A DNA stretch of 64,000 bases from CAVSEK01 sp963726975 (GCA_963726975.1 CAVSEK010000007.1:185347-249346); one strand, 5' to 3'. Numbered from the stretch's first letter, positions 18,430 through 27,586 are shown. Made by a program: numbers and translations. The notes: generated by a model not told the origin, from the letters alone.

Positions 18430-19319
18430 GCGGCGCGGTCGTCGTCGTGCCGGTGCGCGACGGCGCCCACCTGCTGCCGGCGTGCCTGGCCGCGGTCCTG
18501 CCGCAGGCCGGCGCGGTCGGGGCCGAGGTGGTCGTGGTCGACGACGCCTCGCGCGACGGCTCGGCCGACCTGGCGGAGCGGCTCGGCGCGCGGGTGCTGC
18601 GCCTGCCGGCCCCCACCGGGCCGTACGCCGCGCGCAACGCCGGCTGGCGGGCGTCGCCCGCCGGCGCCGTCGCCTTCACCGACGTCCGCGCCCGGCCGCG
18701 CGCGGGCTGGCTCGTCGCCCTGCTCGAGGGCCTGGCCCAGGACGGCACGGCGCTCGCCGGCGGCGACGTGCACGCGCTGCCCGGTCGCGGGGCCGCCGTG
18801 CGCTACGTGCACGACGTGCAGCCGCTGGCGGCGCGGCACGGCGCGGGCCACCCGTTCCTGCCTTTCCTGCCGACCTGCAACCTCGCCGTCCGGCGCGCCG
18901 CGCTCGAGGCCGTCGACGGGTTCCGCGAGGTCCGCAGCGGTGGCGACCTGGACCTGTGCTGGCGGGTGCAGCTCGCCGGGCTGGGCGACCTGCGGGTCGT
19001 CGACGGCGCCCGGGTCGACTGGCTGCCCCGGGCCGGGGTCGGGGAGGTCGTGCGGCAGTGGCACCGCTACGGGCTCGCGCGCCCGGTCACCGGCAGCCGC
19101 TTCGCGGCGGCCGGCTTCGCCGTCGCGCCGCCGCTGCCCGGCGGCCGGCAGGCCCTCGTCGAGGCGCGGGCAGCGCTTCGCGGCCTGCGCCGCCGGCCGC
19201 TGCGCGACTGGCCCGTCGAGGGCGTCGACCGGCTGTGCCAGCTGGCGTTCTGGTCCGGCTACCGCCGCTCCTGGCGCGAGCTGCGCGAGCTGCCGGAGCT
19301 GCCGGGGCTGCGCGCGTGA
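18426..19319 (+). CDS. Glycosyltransferase family 2
   Basis: 297 aa. The GT-A core shows VVVVPVRDGAHLLPACLAAV, VVVVDDASRDGSADLAERLG, YAARNAGWRA and FTDVRARPRAGW. The metal-site DxD position reads TDV, a slight departure from the usual D-x-D. LPTCNLAVRRAALEAVDGF and GGDLDLCWRVQLAG are typical acceptor-domain motifs. Like other GT2 enzymes it would transfer one sugar to a growing lipid-linked glycan. Its last 61 bp overlap the opposite-strand methyltransferase gene. Confidence 0.9.
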   Translation: MSGAVVVVPVRDGAHLLPACLAAVLPQAGAVGAEVVVVDDASRDGSADLAERLGARVLRLPAPTGPYAARNAGWRASPAGAVAFTDVRARPRAGWLVALLEGLAQDGTALAGGDVHALPGRGAAVRYVHDVQPLAARHGAGHPFLPFLPTCNLAVRRAALEAVDGFREVRSGGDLDLCWRVQLAGLGDLRVVDGARVDWLPRAGVGEVVRQWHRYGLARPVTGSRFAAAGFAVAPPLPGGRQALVEARAALRGLRRRPLRDWPVEGVDRLCQLAFWSGYRRSWRELRELPELPGLRA

Positions 19320-20020
19320 CGGGCCCGCGCCAGCACCGCGGGCACCTCGCGCAGCCGGCTGCGCAGCCGCAGGTGCACGCGCAGCACCTGCAGGCGCAGC
19401 GCCAGCGGCTCGTCGCCGACGAGGTACGGGCCCACGGCCGACCAGGGCTGGTCCTGCCAGCCCCGACCGGTCGCCGGGCCCGACCCGGTGCGGCGGAAGA
19501 CCGCCGCCCGCCCCACGGGCGGCAGCTCCTGCCACCCCGGCTCGGCGCGCAGGAAGTCGCGCAGCAGCCGCGGCGGGCGCAGCTGGACGTCGTCGACGAC
19601 GACGTGGCCGCCCTCGCGGACCCGGTCGGCCGTGTAGTACCAGTCGAGCATCGGGGCGGGGAACGCGTGGTCGCCGTCGACGAGCACGAGGTCCAGCGGC
19701 CCGCCGTCGACGAGGCGCGGCAGCACCGCCTGGCTCCCGCCGAGCTGCAGGTCGAGCGCGTCGACCCGGACGCCGTGGACCCGGCACCAGGCGAGGACGC
19801 GCTCCACCTCGTCGGCCGCCGGCGTCACGACCGTGTGCCGGGCCGAGCGCTCCAGCAGCACCGCGGTGCTGGCGCCCGAGCCGGTCTCCAGGCTGGCCCC
19901 GCCGTCGGGGGCGTGCTCGGCCAGCCAGCCGAGCAGCGCGGGCGCCACCGCCCAGCTGCGCTGCCCCTGGCCGTGGAAGGCGGGGGCCTCGCGGACCAGG
20001 GCATCGACGGTGGCGCTCAC
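19259..20020 (-). CDS. SAM-dependent methyltransferase (Methyltransf_24-like)
   Basis: 253 aa. The SAM loop is SLETGSGASTAVLLE. Further motifs are HTVVTPAADEVERVL, GPLDLVLVDGDHAFPAPMLD and GGHVVVDDVQLRPPRLL, as in class I methyltransferases related to CmcI/TylF. The C-terminal 70 residues are basic and family-poor. The substrate is unknown; location suggests a surface glycan. CAGGCT lies 6 nt before GTG 20020, so a leaderless start is possible. The divergent glycosyltransferase begins 35 bp away. Confidence 0.83.
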   Translation of the reverse strand: MSATVDALVREAPAFHGQGQRSWAVAPALLGWLAEHAPDGGASLETGSGASTAVLLERSARHTVVTPAADEVERVLAWCRVHGVRVDALDLQLGGSQAVLPRLVDGGPLDLVLVDGDHAFPAPMLDWYYTADRVREGGHVVVDDVQLRPPRLLRDFLRAEPGWQELPPVGRAAVFRRTGSGPATGRGWQDQPWSAVGPYLVGDEPLALRLQVLRVHLRLRSRLREVPAVLARARHARSPGSSGSSRSSRQERR

Positions 20021-20055
20021 CCCGGCAGCCTGCCCCAGACCCCGGCGGGCGCGCG

Positions 20056-21080
20056 GTGACCCCGCTCGTGCAGCTCGACGCGCGGTGGGCGCAGGCCCGC
20101 CCGCCGGGCGGCGTCGGGCGCAGCCTGCTCAACCTGCTGCCGCTGCTCGCCCGCGAGGTCGACCTGCACCTGCTCACGGACGCGGCGCTGCCGCCGCTGG
20201 GGACCGACCTCCCGCAGCACCCGCTGCGGACCCCGTGGCCGGGGTGGGCGGCGCTGTGGCTGCAGCTGCCCGCCGTGGCGCACCGGCCCGCAGCGGCGGC
20301 GTCTTCCACTGCCCGTTCTACGGGCTGCCCGAGCGGCGCCCGGTGCCGGGTCGTGACGCTGCACGACCTCACCTTCGAGCACCGGCCCGAGTGGTTCGCC
20401 GCCGCTCGCGGGCGGTCTTCCGCGCCAGGCCCGGCACCGCGGCCCGCACCGCGGCGGCGGTGCTCGCGCCGTCGGAGCACGTCGCCCTGGACGTCCGGAG
20501 ACCTACGGCGTGCCCGCCGACCGGGTGCTCGTGGCGCCGCACGGCGCCGACCCCGCCTTCCGGCCCGGGCGGGACCCCGCCGACCTGCTCTCCCGGCTCG
20601 GGGTCGACGGGCCGTACGTCGTGGCGCTCGGCGGGGCGACGCGGCGCGGCCTCGAGCGCGCCGTCGCCGCGTGGCGGCTGGTGCCCGAGGCCGGGGCCCT
20701 CGTCGTGGTCGGGCCCGAGCGGGTCCCGGGCACCTCGCCGCCGGCCGGCCCGGCGACGCCGGCCTCGCCGCGCGCCTCGGCGGCGCCGGCGCCTTCCTCT
20801 ACGCCACGCGTACGAGGGGTTCGGGATCCCCGCGCTCGAGGCGGCGGCGTGCGGCGCGCCCGTCGTCTGCGCCGAGGTGGGGTCGCTGCCCGAGGTCCTC
20901 GGGCCGGCGGGCGTCTGGAGCGCCTCGACGGCGCCGGAGGACCTCGCCGACGCCCTGCGCCGGGCGCTGTCCGACCGCCCGCGCTGGAGCGGCGCCGCCC
21001 TGGCGCGGGCCGCGGCCGCGCCCGGCTGGGCGGCCGGCGCCGCTGCGCACGTCGAGGCCTACCGGAGGGCCGCCGCATGA
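20056..21080 (+). pseudogene. Glycosyltransferase family 4, frameshifted
   Basis: The start (VTPLVQLDARWAQARPPGGV, GRSLLNLLPLLAREVDLHLL) is like mannosyltransferases of family 4. Readable fragments then lie in different frames: RVVTLHDLTFEHRPEWFAA, DRVLVAPHGADPAFRPGRD, GPYVVALGGATRRGLERAVA and YEGFGIPALEAAACGAPVVC. Breaks fall near 20300, 20410, 20500 and 20740-20810. Repaired, it would be about 345 aa, normal for the family. The intact C-terminus overlaps the following ATG (ATGA). Confidence 0.75.
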
Positions 21081-21973
21081 CCCCGCCCGTGCCCCCGCTG
21101 GTGACCGTCGTCGTCGTGACGTGGAACTCCGCGACGACGATCGACGGCCTGCTGGACTCGCTGCCCGCGGCGACCACCGAGCCGTACGAGGTGGTCGTCG
21201 TCGACAACGGCTCGCGCGACGACACCGTCGAGCGCGCCCGCGCCCACCCGAGCCGGCCCCGGGTGGTCGCCAACCCGCGCAACCGCGGGCTGGCCGCGGG
21301 CAACAACCAGGGGCTCGCGGCGGCCCGCGGCGAGGTGGTGCTGATCTGCAACCCCGACGTCGTCGTGGCGCCGGGCGCCGTCGACGCGCTGCTCGCCTGC
21401 GCCGCCCGCCACCCGCGGGCGGCCCTCGTCATCGCCCGGCTCACCCACGAGGACGGCACCCTGCAGCGCGGCGTCGGCGACCTGCCGCGCTTCCGCGAGG
21501 CGTTCGCGGGGCGCCGGGCCAGCCGGCTGCGGCGCCCGGACACCGGCTTCTGGTGGGACGGCTGGGCGCACGACGAGGAGCGCCAGGTCGGGCACGGGAC
21601 CGAGGCCTGCTACCTCGTCCGGCGCACGGCGCTCGCCGACGTCGGCGGCCAGGACGAGGGCTACCGGCTGGACTGGGAGGGGCTGGACTGGGCCGCGCGG
21701 GTGGCCGAGGCCGGCTGGGAGGTCTGGTTCTGCCCGTCCGCGCAGGCCGTCCACCTCGGCGGCGTGAGCGTGCGGCAGGCCCGGCTGCGCTGGGTGGTCT
21801 GGTCGCACGTCGGGATGTACCGCTACTTCGCCGCGCGGCGCCCCGCGCTGCGACCGGTCCTCGCGCTCGCCGTCGGCGGCCGGCTGCTCGCCAAGCTGGC
21901 GATGTACGGCCGCGCCGACCTCTACGACCGGGCGCTGCGGGTCGACGGCCCGGCGGGCGGCGAGCCGGCATGA
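21077..21973 (+). CDS. Glycosyltransferase family 2 (rhamnosyltransferase-like)
   Basis: 298 aa, intact between two broken neighbours. Motifs are VTVVVVTWNSATTIDGLLDS, YEVVVVDNGSRDDTVERA, NRGLAAGNNQGLAAARGEVV and LICNPDVVVAPGAV (NPD as the DxD equivalent). Later come YLVRRTALADVGGQDEGYRL and DWEGLDWAARVAEAGWEVWF. These fit the WbbL-like GT2 group, which often transfers deoxyhexose such as rhamnose; the actual sugar is inferred only from family. It is coupled to both neighbours. Confidence 0.9.
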   Translation: MTPPVPPLVTVVVVTWNSATTIDGLLDSLPAATTEPYEVVVVDNGSRDDTVERARAHPSRPRVVANPRNRGLAAGNNQGLAAARGEVVLICNPDVVVAPGAVDALLACAARHPRAALVIARLTHEDGTLQRGVGDLPRFREAFAGRRASRLRRPDTGFWWDGWAHDEERQVGHGTEACYLVRRTALADVGGQDEGYRLDWEGLDWAARVAEAGWEVWFCPSAQAVHLGGVSVRQARLRWVVWSHVGMYRYFAARRPALRPVLALAVGGRLLAKLAMYGRADLYDRALRVDGPAGGEPA

Positions 21974-23065
21974 CCGCGGTCCTGCACGTCCTGGAGGCGC
22001 TCGAGGGCGGGACCGCGCGGCACGTCGTCGACCTCGTCCGCTGGGCCCGCGGCACCGAGCACCACGTCGCGGTCCCCGCCGCCGCGGTCGGTCGGGGTCA
22101 CCGACGGCCGTCGCCGCCGAGCAGGTCCGGGCCGCCGGCGGGACCGTCCACCTCGTCGGGATGCGCCGCCTGCCGCCGCACCCCGTCAACGCGCTCGCGC
22201 TCGCCCGGCTGACCGTGCTGGCCCGGCGCCTCGGCGTCGACGTCGTGCACGGGCACAGCGCCATCGGCGGCGCGCTGGCCCGCGCGCTGCCCGCGCCGGC
22301 CGCCCGCGTCTACACGCCCGAACGGCCTGCGCCCCGGCCCGGTCGTCGACGCGGTCGAGCGGGTCCTCGCGCGGCGCACGGACGCGCTTCGTCGCCGTGT
22401 CGCCGTCCGAGGCCGCGGAGGCGTGCGGCGCGGCTGGGCCGCCGCCGACCGGGTGGTCGTCGCGCCGAACGGCGTCGACGCTCGTACCGCCGCCGGCCCG
22501 CGACCTGCACGCCCTGCTCGGCCTGCCCCGACAGCACCCCCCTGGTCGGCACCGTCGCCCGGCTGCGCCGACAGTAAGGACCCGCGCCTGCTGCTGGCCA
22601 TCGCCGCCCGGGTGCTCGCCGCGCCCGGCCGGACGTCGTCTTCGTCCTCGTCGGCGACGGCGAGCTCGCCGCCGCAGGTCGACGCGCTCGCCGCGCCCGC
22701 TCGGGGGCCGCTTCCGCCGCCTGCCCGTGCTGCCGGGCGCCGCGGCCGTGCTCGCGTCGCTGTCGGCGTTTCTGCTGGTCTCGCGCTGCGAGGGCGGGCC
22801 GTACGCCCCCCTGGAAGCGGCGCGGGCGGGCGTGCCGCTGGTGCTCACCGACGTGGTGGGCTGCCGCGACGTCGTCGAGGACGGCCGGTCGGGGCTGCTC
22901 GTGCCGCGCGACGCGGACGCGGCGGCCGCGGCGGTGCTGCGCCTGCTCGACGACCGGGTGCTCGCCGCGCGGCTGACCGCGGCGATGGGCGAGCGGCTGG
23001 CCGAGCGTTTCGACGTGCGCGCGCAGGGGGCGGCGCACGACGCGCTCTACGCCCGGCTCAGCTGA
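21970..23065 (+). pseudogene. Glycosyltransferase family 4, frameshifted
   Basis: The N-terminus MTAVLHVLEALEGGTARHVV is a classic family-4 start. The reading then shifts near 22100, 22320, 22420, 22480, 22540-22570 and 22700. Recognisable pieces are RLGVDVVHGHSAIGGALARA, ARVYTPERP, LLVSRCEGGPYAPLEAARAG and VPLVLTDVVGCRDVVEDGRS. The last 110 residues are intact. Repaired length would be about 365 aa. It converges on the next gene with an 8-bp overlap. Confidence 0.72.
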
Positions 23066-24221
23066 GCTCGCCGAGCGCGGTGGCGTACGCCGCGCCGATC
23101 GCCGCCCAGTCGGCCTGCCGGGCGCGGGCCCGGCCCGCGGCGCCGAGCCGCTGCGCCTCGGCGTCGTCGGTGAGCAGCCGCACGACCCCGGCGGCGAGCG
23201 CGGCCGGGTCGTCGGCGACGACCGCGGCGCCGGCGACGTCGAGACCGGCCAGGCCCGTCGTCGTCCCGACCACGGGCCGACCCGCGGCCATCGCCTCGAG
23301 CGCCTTGAGCCGGCTGCCGGTGCCGAGCCGCAGCGGCACGACGGCGACCCGGGCGGCGGCCAGGTGCGGCCGGACGTCGGGCACGTCGACCGCCAGCGCG
23401 ACGCCCGGCTGGTCGGCCAGGGAGCGCACCTCGGCGACCGGCTCGCGCCCGACCACCTCGAGCGTCGCGCCGGGCACCGCCGCGCGCACCCGGGGCCACA
23501 CCTCGCGGGCGAACCACCCGAGCCCGTCGACGTTGGGCAGGTAGCTCAGCGTCCCGGTGAAGACGACCCGCGGCGCCGCGGGCAGCGGGGCGACGGGGAA
23601 GGAGGCGGCGTCGACGCCGTTCGGCACCACGAGCACCGGGCCGGGCAGCAGCGCCGCGTCGTCGTCGCTGACCGCGACGACCCGGTCGTACGCCGCGAGC
23701 ACCCGCCGCTCCAGCGCGCGGCACTGCCCCGCCTCCCGGGCGAACAGCAGCCGCTGCCGCGCGCCCGGGGCGAGGCCGGCGAGCGCGTCGGCGGTGCCCG
23801 AGGCGACGTTGTGCAGCTCGCAGACCCAGTGCGCCCGGGACCGGCGGCGCAGCGCGGCCAGCGCCGCGTGCTGCACCACCACGACGTCGTGCGCCCCGCG
23901 GGCCAGCTCCTCGTCGAGCAGCGGGGCGAGCGCGGCCCGGGCCGTGCGCCCGGCGAAGTGCTCGGCCGGTCCGTCGCGCAGCGCGAGCCGCACGTCGCGG
24001 GCCCGCCGGGCGGCGGTCGACCGGGGCGCGCCGGGCGGGCGCACCGGCACCGCGCGCACGGTCCGGACCGCCTCGCGGACCTGCGGGTCGCGCAGCTCGC
24101 CGGCCAGCAGCAGGTCGACGTCGTGCACCCGCGCGAGCGCCCCCAGCAGCGCGGCCTGCCGGATCGCCCCGCCGCCGCCGGCCCGGTCGGGCGGCTCGGC
24201 CGTGACCCACAGCAGGCGCAC
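23058..24221 (-). CDS. Glycosyltransferase family 4
   Basis: 387 aa. The N-terminus MRLLWVTAEPPDRAGGGGAI and a conserved ELHN (CELHNVASGTA) are followed by the C-terminal domain: VVFTGTLSYLPNVDGLGWFA, ATLEVVGREP, VAVVPLRLGTGSRLKALEAM and AAGRPVVGTTTGLAGLD. The SRLKALEAMAAGRPVV stretch is the donor-binding E-x7-type motif. It is the last gene of a leftward five-gene series that starts with an alpha/beta hydrolase, 5 bp after the DUF2993 stop. Acceptor and donor are unknown; a cell-envelope glycolipid is a reasonable guess given the LmeA-like neighbour. Confidence 0.9.
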   Translation of the reverse strand: MRLLWVTAEPPDRAGGGGAIRQAALLGALARVHDVDLLLAGELRDPQVREAVRTVRAVPVRPPGAPRSTAARRARDVRLALRDGPAEHFAGRTARAALAPLLDEELARGAHDVVVVQHAALAALRRRSRAHWVCELHNVASGTADALAGLAPGARQRLLFAREAGQCRALERRVLAAYDRVVAVSDDDAALLPGPVLVVPNGVDAASFPVAPLPAAPRVVFTGTLSYLPNVDGLGWFAREVWPRVRAAVPGATLEVVGREPVAEVRSLADQPGVALAVDVPDVRPHLAAARVAVVPLRLGTGSRLKALEAMAAGRPVVGTTTGLAGLDVAGAAVVADDPAALAAGVVRLLTDDAEAQRLGAAGRARARQADWAAIGAAYATALGELS

Positions 24222-24226
24222 GGGAC

Positions 24227-24910
24227 CTACCGCCGCAGCACGACGTCGGGCACGCTGCCCGACAGCAGCACGCCGCGCGAGGTGGTGCTCACCGACGACA
24301 GGTCCAGGCCGTACGGCAGGCGGGGCAGCGGCAGGTCGAGGTCGAGCGCGCCGACGAGCGCGTCGGCGACCGGGCCGGACGGGCTGCGGCCGCCGACCTC
24401 GACGCGCTGCGCGGTGACCGCCAGCCGGTCGCCGTCGAGCCGCACCGAGGAGACGGCGGCGGCGTCGAGGCGCTGCCCCAGCACCCGCACGGTGCCGGCG
24501 ACCCGGACGCCGGCCGGGTCGGCCGAGACGGTCAGGCCCCTGTCGCCGGCCAGGGCGGTGAGCTCGTCGTAGCCGAGCACCGCGGTCGCGACGACCCGGT
24601 CGACCGGCACCCGCGAGACCGCCCCGCTCACGGCGTCGCGGAGCGGCACGTGCACGCCGCGCAGCGACGCGTCGACGCTGGTGAGCGCGAGCCGGCCGGC
24701 GTCGACCGGCCCGGCGGAGACGCGCACCTCCTCGTACGTCCCGCGGACCACCTGGGTGAGGAACGGGAAGCCGCGCACCTCGACGTCGGGGCGGGTGCCG
24801 AGCTCGCCCTCGAGCTGCCCGGCGAGCACGCCCTCGGCGGCCTGCTCGGCGACCCGGTCGCCGACCCCGAGCAGGGCCAGCACGACGACCGCGGCGACGA
24901 GCAGCCTCAC
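24227..24910 (-). CDS. DUF2993 (LmeA-like) phospholipid-binding protein
   Basis: 227 aa. It has a signal peptide or membrane anchor (LLVAAVVVLALLGVGDRV), then the DUF2993 pattern: AEGVLAGQLEGELGTRPDVE, VRGFPFLTQVVRGTYEEVRV and LTSVDASLRGVHVPLRDAV. LmeA of mycobacteria is a periplasmic phospholipid-binding protein needed for lipomannan elongation, so a role in envelope glycolipid maturation is plausible. It is followed on the same strand by a glycosyltransferase, which supports this. The GTG overlaps the upstream stop (GTGA). Confidence 0.87.
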   Translation of the reverse strand: MRLLVAAVVVLALLGVGDRVAEQAAEGVLAGQLEGELGTRPDVEVRGFPFLTQVVRGTYEEVRVSAGPVDAGRLALTSVDASLRGVHVPLRDAVSGAVSRVPVDRVVATAVLGYDELTALAGDRGLTVSADPAGVRVAGTVRVLGQRLDAAAVSSVRLDGDRLAVTAQRVEVGGRSPSGPVADALVGALDLDLPLPRLPYGLDLSSVSTTSRGVLLSGSVPDVVLRR

Positions 24911-25779
24911 CCGAGCACCAGGCGGCCGGCGAGCAGCGCGACGGGGCCGAGCACGGCGTACGGCAGCAGCGCCGCCAGCAGCCCCCGCGCCGGGAAGACG
25001 ACCCGCGGCAGCGGCGGCGCCTCGTCGGCGACGGCGGCGGCCCGCTCGCCGAGCAGCGCGGCGGCGCCGCTGACCAGCCCGAGCAGCAGGCCGGGGACGA
25101 ACGGCACCGCGCCCGCGCCGGCCAGCGCGGCGCCGAGCGCGCCGGCGGCCAGGCCGAGCACCAGGCGCGCCGGGCCGCGGCCGGAGACCGGCGCGCGCGG
25201 GTCGAGCAGCCGGGCGGCGAGCAGCGCTCCCGCCGCGGCGGCGAGCGCCGCGGAGGCGACCCGCGAGCCGCCCGGGTCGCCCGGGTCGCCGGTGCCCGGG
25301 TCGGCGGCGAGGGCGAGCAGGCAGGCCGCGGCGACGACGAGGACGACCGCGGTGACGGTGCCGCTCAGCGAGGACGTCACGGCCGTACGGCGGGAGCGGC
25401 GGGCGAGCTGGTGCAGCAGCGCGACGACCAGCCCGAGGGCGGCGACCCCCGCGAGCCCGGCGACCCCGCCGTCGCCGAGCACCGCGGCGGTGCCGGCGGC
25501 GACCGCCGCGGCCCCGGCGACGGCGAGCCCGCCGAGGCGGCCGGGCAGGGCGAGCGAGACGAGCAGCGCCAGCGCGACGAGCACCTGCAGCGCGAGCACG
25601 CCGGGCAGCAGCACCCCCGGGCCCGGCAGCGCCAGCAGGGCCAGGACGAGCCCGACGAGCACGCCGGCCAGCCCGGAGGAGCGCAGCCCGCCGCGGGCCG
25701 CGGGCGGGCCGAGCGGCAGCCCGGCCCCGGACAGGTCGGGCGGCTCCGGCGGCTCGGTCACGGCCGGATCGTCCCTCAC
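24907..25779 (-). CDS. Polytopic membrane protein of unknown function
   Basis: 290 aa with about eight hydrophobic segments after a proline-rich cytoplasmic N-terminus (TEPPEPPDLSGAGLPLGPP). Segments include VLVGLVLALLALPGPGVLL, LQVLVALALLVSLALPG and VALLHQLARRSRR as a positively charged loop. No enzyme motif is seen. Overlaps with the MoaD/ThiS-like gene and the DUF2993 gene indicate co-translation. It may serve with the LmeA-like protein in envelope lipid handling, but that is inferred only from position. Confidence 0.7.
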   Translation of the reverse strand: MRDDPAVTEPPEPPDLSGAGLPLGPPAARGGLRSSGLAGVLVGLVLALLALPGPGVLLPGVLALQVLVALALLVSLALPGRLGGLAVAGAAAVAAGTAAVLGDGGVAGLAGVAALGLVVALLHQLARRSRRTAVTSSLSGTVTAVVLVVAAACLLALAADPGTGDPGDPGGSRVASAALAAAAGALLAARLLDPRAPVSGRGPARLVLGLAAGALGAALAGAGAVPFVPGLLLGLVSGAAALLGERAAAVADEAPPLPRVVFPARGLLAALLPYAVLGPVALLAGRLVLG

Positions 25780-26024
25780 CCGCCGGCGAACGGCGGCAGC
25801 ACGTCGACCAGCGCGGCCGGGCCGACGGCGACGTCCCCGTGCGGGCGGGCCCCGACGGGGTCGCCGTCGACGACGAAGGAGCAGACGGACAGCACCCGCG
25901 CCAGCCGGTCGCCGTGCCGCGCCACGGCCTCGGCGAGCAGGTCGGCCAGGGACCCGGCGTCGAGCTCGTCGGCGGCGGTGCCGGCGGCGGCCCGGGCGCC
26001 GGCCCAGTAGCGCAGCGTGCTCAC
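25776..26024 (-). CDS. MoaD/ThiS-family beta-grasp protein
   Basis: 82 aa from GTG 26024. It reads RYWAGARAAAGTAADEL, ARHGDRLARVLSVCSFVVDG and VDVLPPFAGG, ending in the Gly-Gly that is adenylated and thiocarboxylated in sulfur carriers. This is the usual MoaD/ThiS length. No moa, moe or thi gene is nearby; instead it lies between an alpha/beta hydrolase and a membrane protein, overlapping both by 4 bp. Its partner E1-like enzyme must be elsewhere, or its role may not be molybdopterin synthesis. Confidence 0.85.
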   Translation of the reverse strand: MSTLRYWAGARAAAGTAADELDAGSLADLLAEAVARHGDRLARVLSVCSFVVDGDPVGARPHGDVAVGPAALVDVLPPFAGG

Positions 26025-26788
26025 GACCGGCCCGCCGGCGCCCCGGCGAGCACCGCCGCGAGGTGGTCGGCGAGGCGGTCGAGCAGCGCGTCGGGCACGG
26101 CCACCTCCGCGTGGCCGAAGTCCTCGACCCACAGCGGCGCCCCCGACGCCGCCGCCAGCTGCCGGGCGTGCCCGACCGCGAGGTAGCCGTCGCGCTCGCC
26201 GTGCACCACGAGCAGCGGCGCGTCGACCCGGGCGACGCAGTCCAGCGGCGACTCCGGCGGCACCGGCCAGCCCCGCGGGTCGACCCGGGCGCCCAGCGCG
26301 GCCCGCGCGACGAGGCGGCCCGGCGCGCTCTCCACCAGGCGGTGCAGGCGCAGCATCGAGCGGGTCGCCGTCGCCCGCGTCGACCACGGGCCGGTGCCGC
26401 TCACCACGACGACGGCGTCGGGCCGCTCGGCCAGCCGGCCGTGCGCCGCCACGCCCGCGGCGTGCCGCACGACCGCCGCGGCGCCCATGCTGAAGCCGAC
26501 GGTGGCGACCCGGCGCGCCCCGCGCCGGCGCGCCTCGCCGACCGCGGCGTCGACGTCGAGCACCTCGCGGTCGCCGAGCGTCGAGCGGCCGGTCGAGCGG
26601 CCGTGCCCGCGGGCGTCGTACGCCAGCACCGGCACCCGGCGGGCCAGCGCCGCCGCGACCCGCCGCAGCGGCGCGCGGGCCGTCGAGCCGCCGAACCCGT
26701 GGGCGAGCACCACGGCGTCCGGTCCGGGCCCGGCGAACTCCTCGGCGTGCAGCACGACGCCGTCGGCGGTGCGCAGGGCGAGGCTCAC
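26021..26788 (-). CDS. Alpha/beta-fold hydrolase (serine hydrolase)
   Basis: 255 aa. The fold elements are AVVLAHGFGGSTARAPLRRV (oxyanion region), VPVLAYDARGHGRSTGRSTL and the nucleophile elbow VATVGFSMGAAAVVRHA (GFSMG). An acid in HGERDGYLAV and a histidine in VEDFGHAEVAVPD complete a plausible Ser-Asp-His triad. The substrate is unknown. It opens the leftward five-gene operon. GTG 26788 is preceded by CAGACT with 6 nt between, so the mRNA may be leaderless. Confidence 0.88.
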   Translation of the reverse strand: MSLALRTADGVVLHAEEFAGPGPDAVVLAHGFGGSTARAPLRRVAAALARRVPVLAYDARGHGRSTGRSTLGDREVLDVDAAVGEARRRGARRVATVGFSMGAAAVVRHAAGVAAHGRLAERPDAVVVVSGTGPWSTRATATRSMLRLHRLVESAPGRLVARAALGARVDPRGWPVPPESPLDCVARVDAPLLVVHGERDGYLAVGHARQLAAASGAPLWVEDFGHAEVAVPDALLDRLADHLAAVLAGAPAGRS

Positions 26789-26794
26789 GGGACC

Positions 26795-26800
26795 AGTCTG
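26795..26800 (-). promoter_or_regulatory. Putative leaderless -10 (CAGACT) of the hydrolase operon
   Basis: CAGACT on the minus strand, 6 nt before GTG 26788, back to back with the glnR promoter. Confidence 0.35.
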
Positions 26801-26812
26801 CCGGACGCGCGG

Positions 26813-26818
26813 TACCCT
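26813..26818 (+). promoter_or_regulatory. Putative -10 (TACCCT) of glnR
   Basis: TACCCT, about 54 nt before GTG 26873. The leader contains GAGGAGA at 26861-26867. Confidence 0.35.
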
Positions 26819-26872
26819 CGCCCCGGGCAACGGCGCCCTCCGCTCGGTCCGCACGACCCCGAGGAGACCCCC

Positions 26873-27586
26873 GTGCCCGACCTGCTGCTCCTGACCGCCT
26901 CCCCCGCGACGTCCGCCGACGTGCTCCCGGCGCTCGCGCTGCTGGGCCACCGGGTGCACGTCGCCCCGCTCGAGGCCGCGGCGCTGCTCGACTGCGGGCC
27001 GGTCGACGCCGTGCTCGTCGACGCCCGCCGCGAGCTGCTCTCGGCCCGCGCGCTGTGCCGGCTGCTGCGCACCACCGGGCCCGGCGCGCCGCTGCTCGCC
27101 GTGCTCACCGAGGGCGGGCTGGCCGGCCTCACCGCCGAGTGGGGCGTCGACGACGTGCTCCTCGACACCGCGGGCCCGGCCGAGGTCGACGCCCGGCTGC
27201 GGCTGGCCGCGGGCCGTACGGCGCCCGCCGACCCCGACCCCGGCGTGGTCCGCGCCGGCGAGCTCACCATCGACGAGACGACGTACACCTGCCGGCTGCG
27301 CGGCCGGGCCCTCGACCTCACCTTCAAGGAGTTCGAGCTGCTCAAGCACCTCGCGCAGCACCCGGGCCGGGTCTACACCCGCGCGCAGCTGCTGCAGGAG
27401 GTCTGGGGCTACGACTACTACGGGGGCACCCGCACGGTCGACGTCCACGTCCGGCGGCTGCGCGCCAAGCTCGGCCCCGAGCACGAGCAGCTGATCGGCA
27501 CCGTCCGGCACGTCGGCTACAAGTTCGTCACGCCGCCGCTCGTGCCCCTCGACGACCCGGCCGACGCCGCCCTCACCGTCGGCTGA
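26873..27586 (+). CDS. glnR: GlnR-type nitrogen response regulator (atypical OmpR family)
   Basis: 237 aa. The N-terminal receiver-like domain is degenerate but characteristic of actinobacterial GlnR: PDLLLLTASPATSADVLPAL, LCRLLRTTGPGAPLLAVLTE and VDDVLLDTAGPAEVDARLRL. The C-terminal winged helix is nearly invariant (DLTFKEFELLKHLAQHPGRV; QLLQEVWGYDYYGGTRTVDV; GTVRHVGYKFVTP). GlnR is an orphan regulator of nitrogen assimilation genes, active as a dimer without a partner kinase. Its place before mshD and pstS matches the Streptomyces gene neighbourhood from memory. GTG 26873 has GAGGAGA 5 nt upstream. The stop lies inside a 20-bp duplication. Confidence 0.9.
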   Translation: MPDLLLLTASPATSADVLPALALLGHRVHVAPLEAAALLDCGPVDAVLVDARRELLSARALCRLLRTTGPGAPLLAVLTEGGLAGLTAEWGVDDVLLDTAGPAEVDARLRLAAGRTAPADPDPGVVRAGELTIDETTYTCRLRGRALDLTFKEFELLKHLAQHPGRVYTRAQLLQEVWGYDYYGGTRTVDVHVRRLRAKLGPEHEQLIGTVRHVGYKFVTPPLVPLDDPADAALTVG

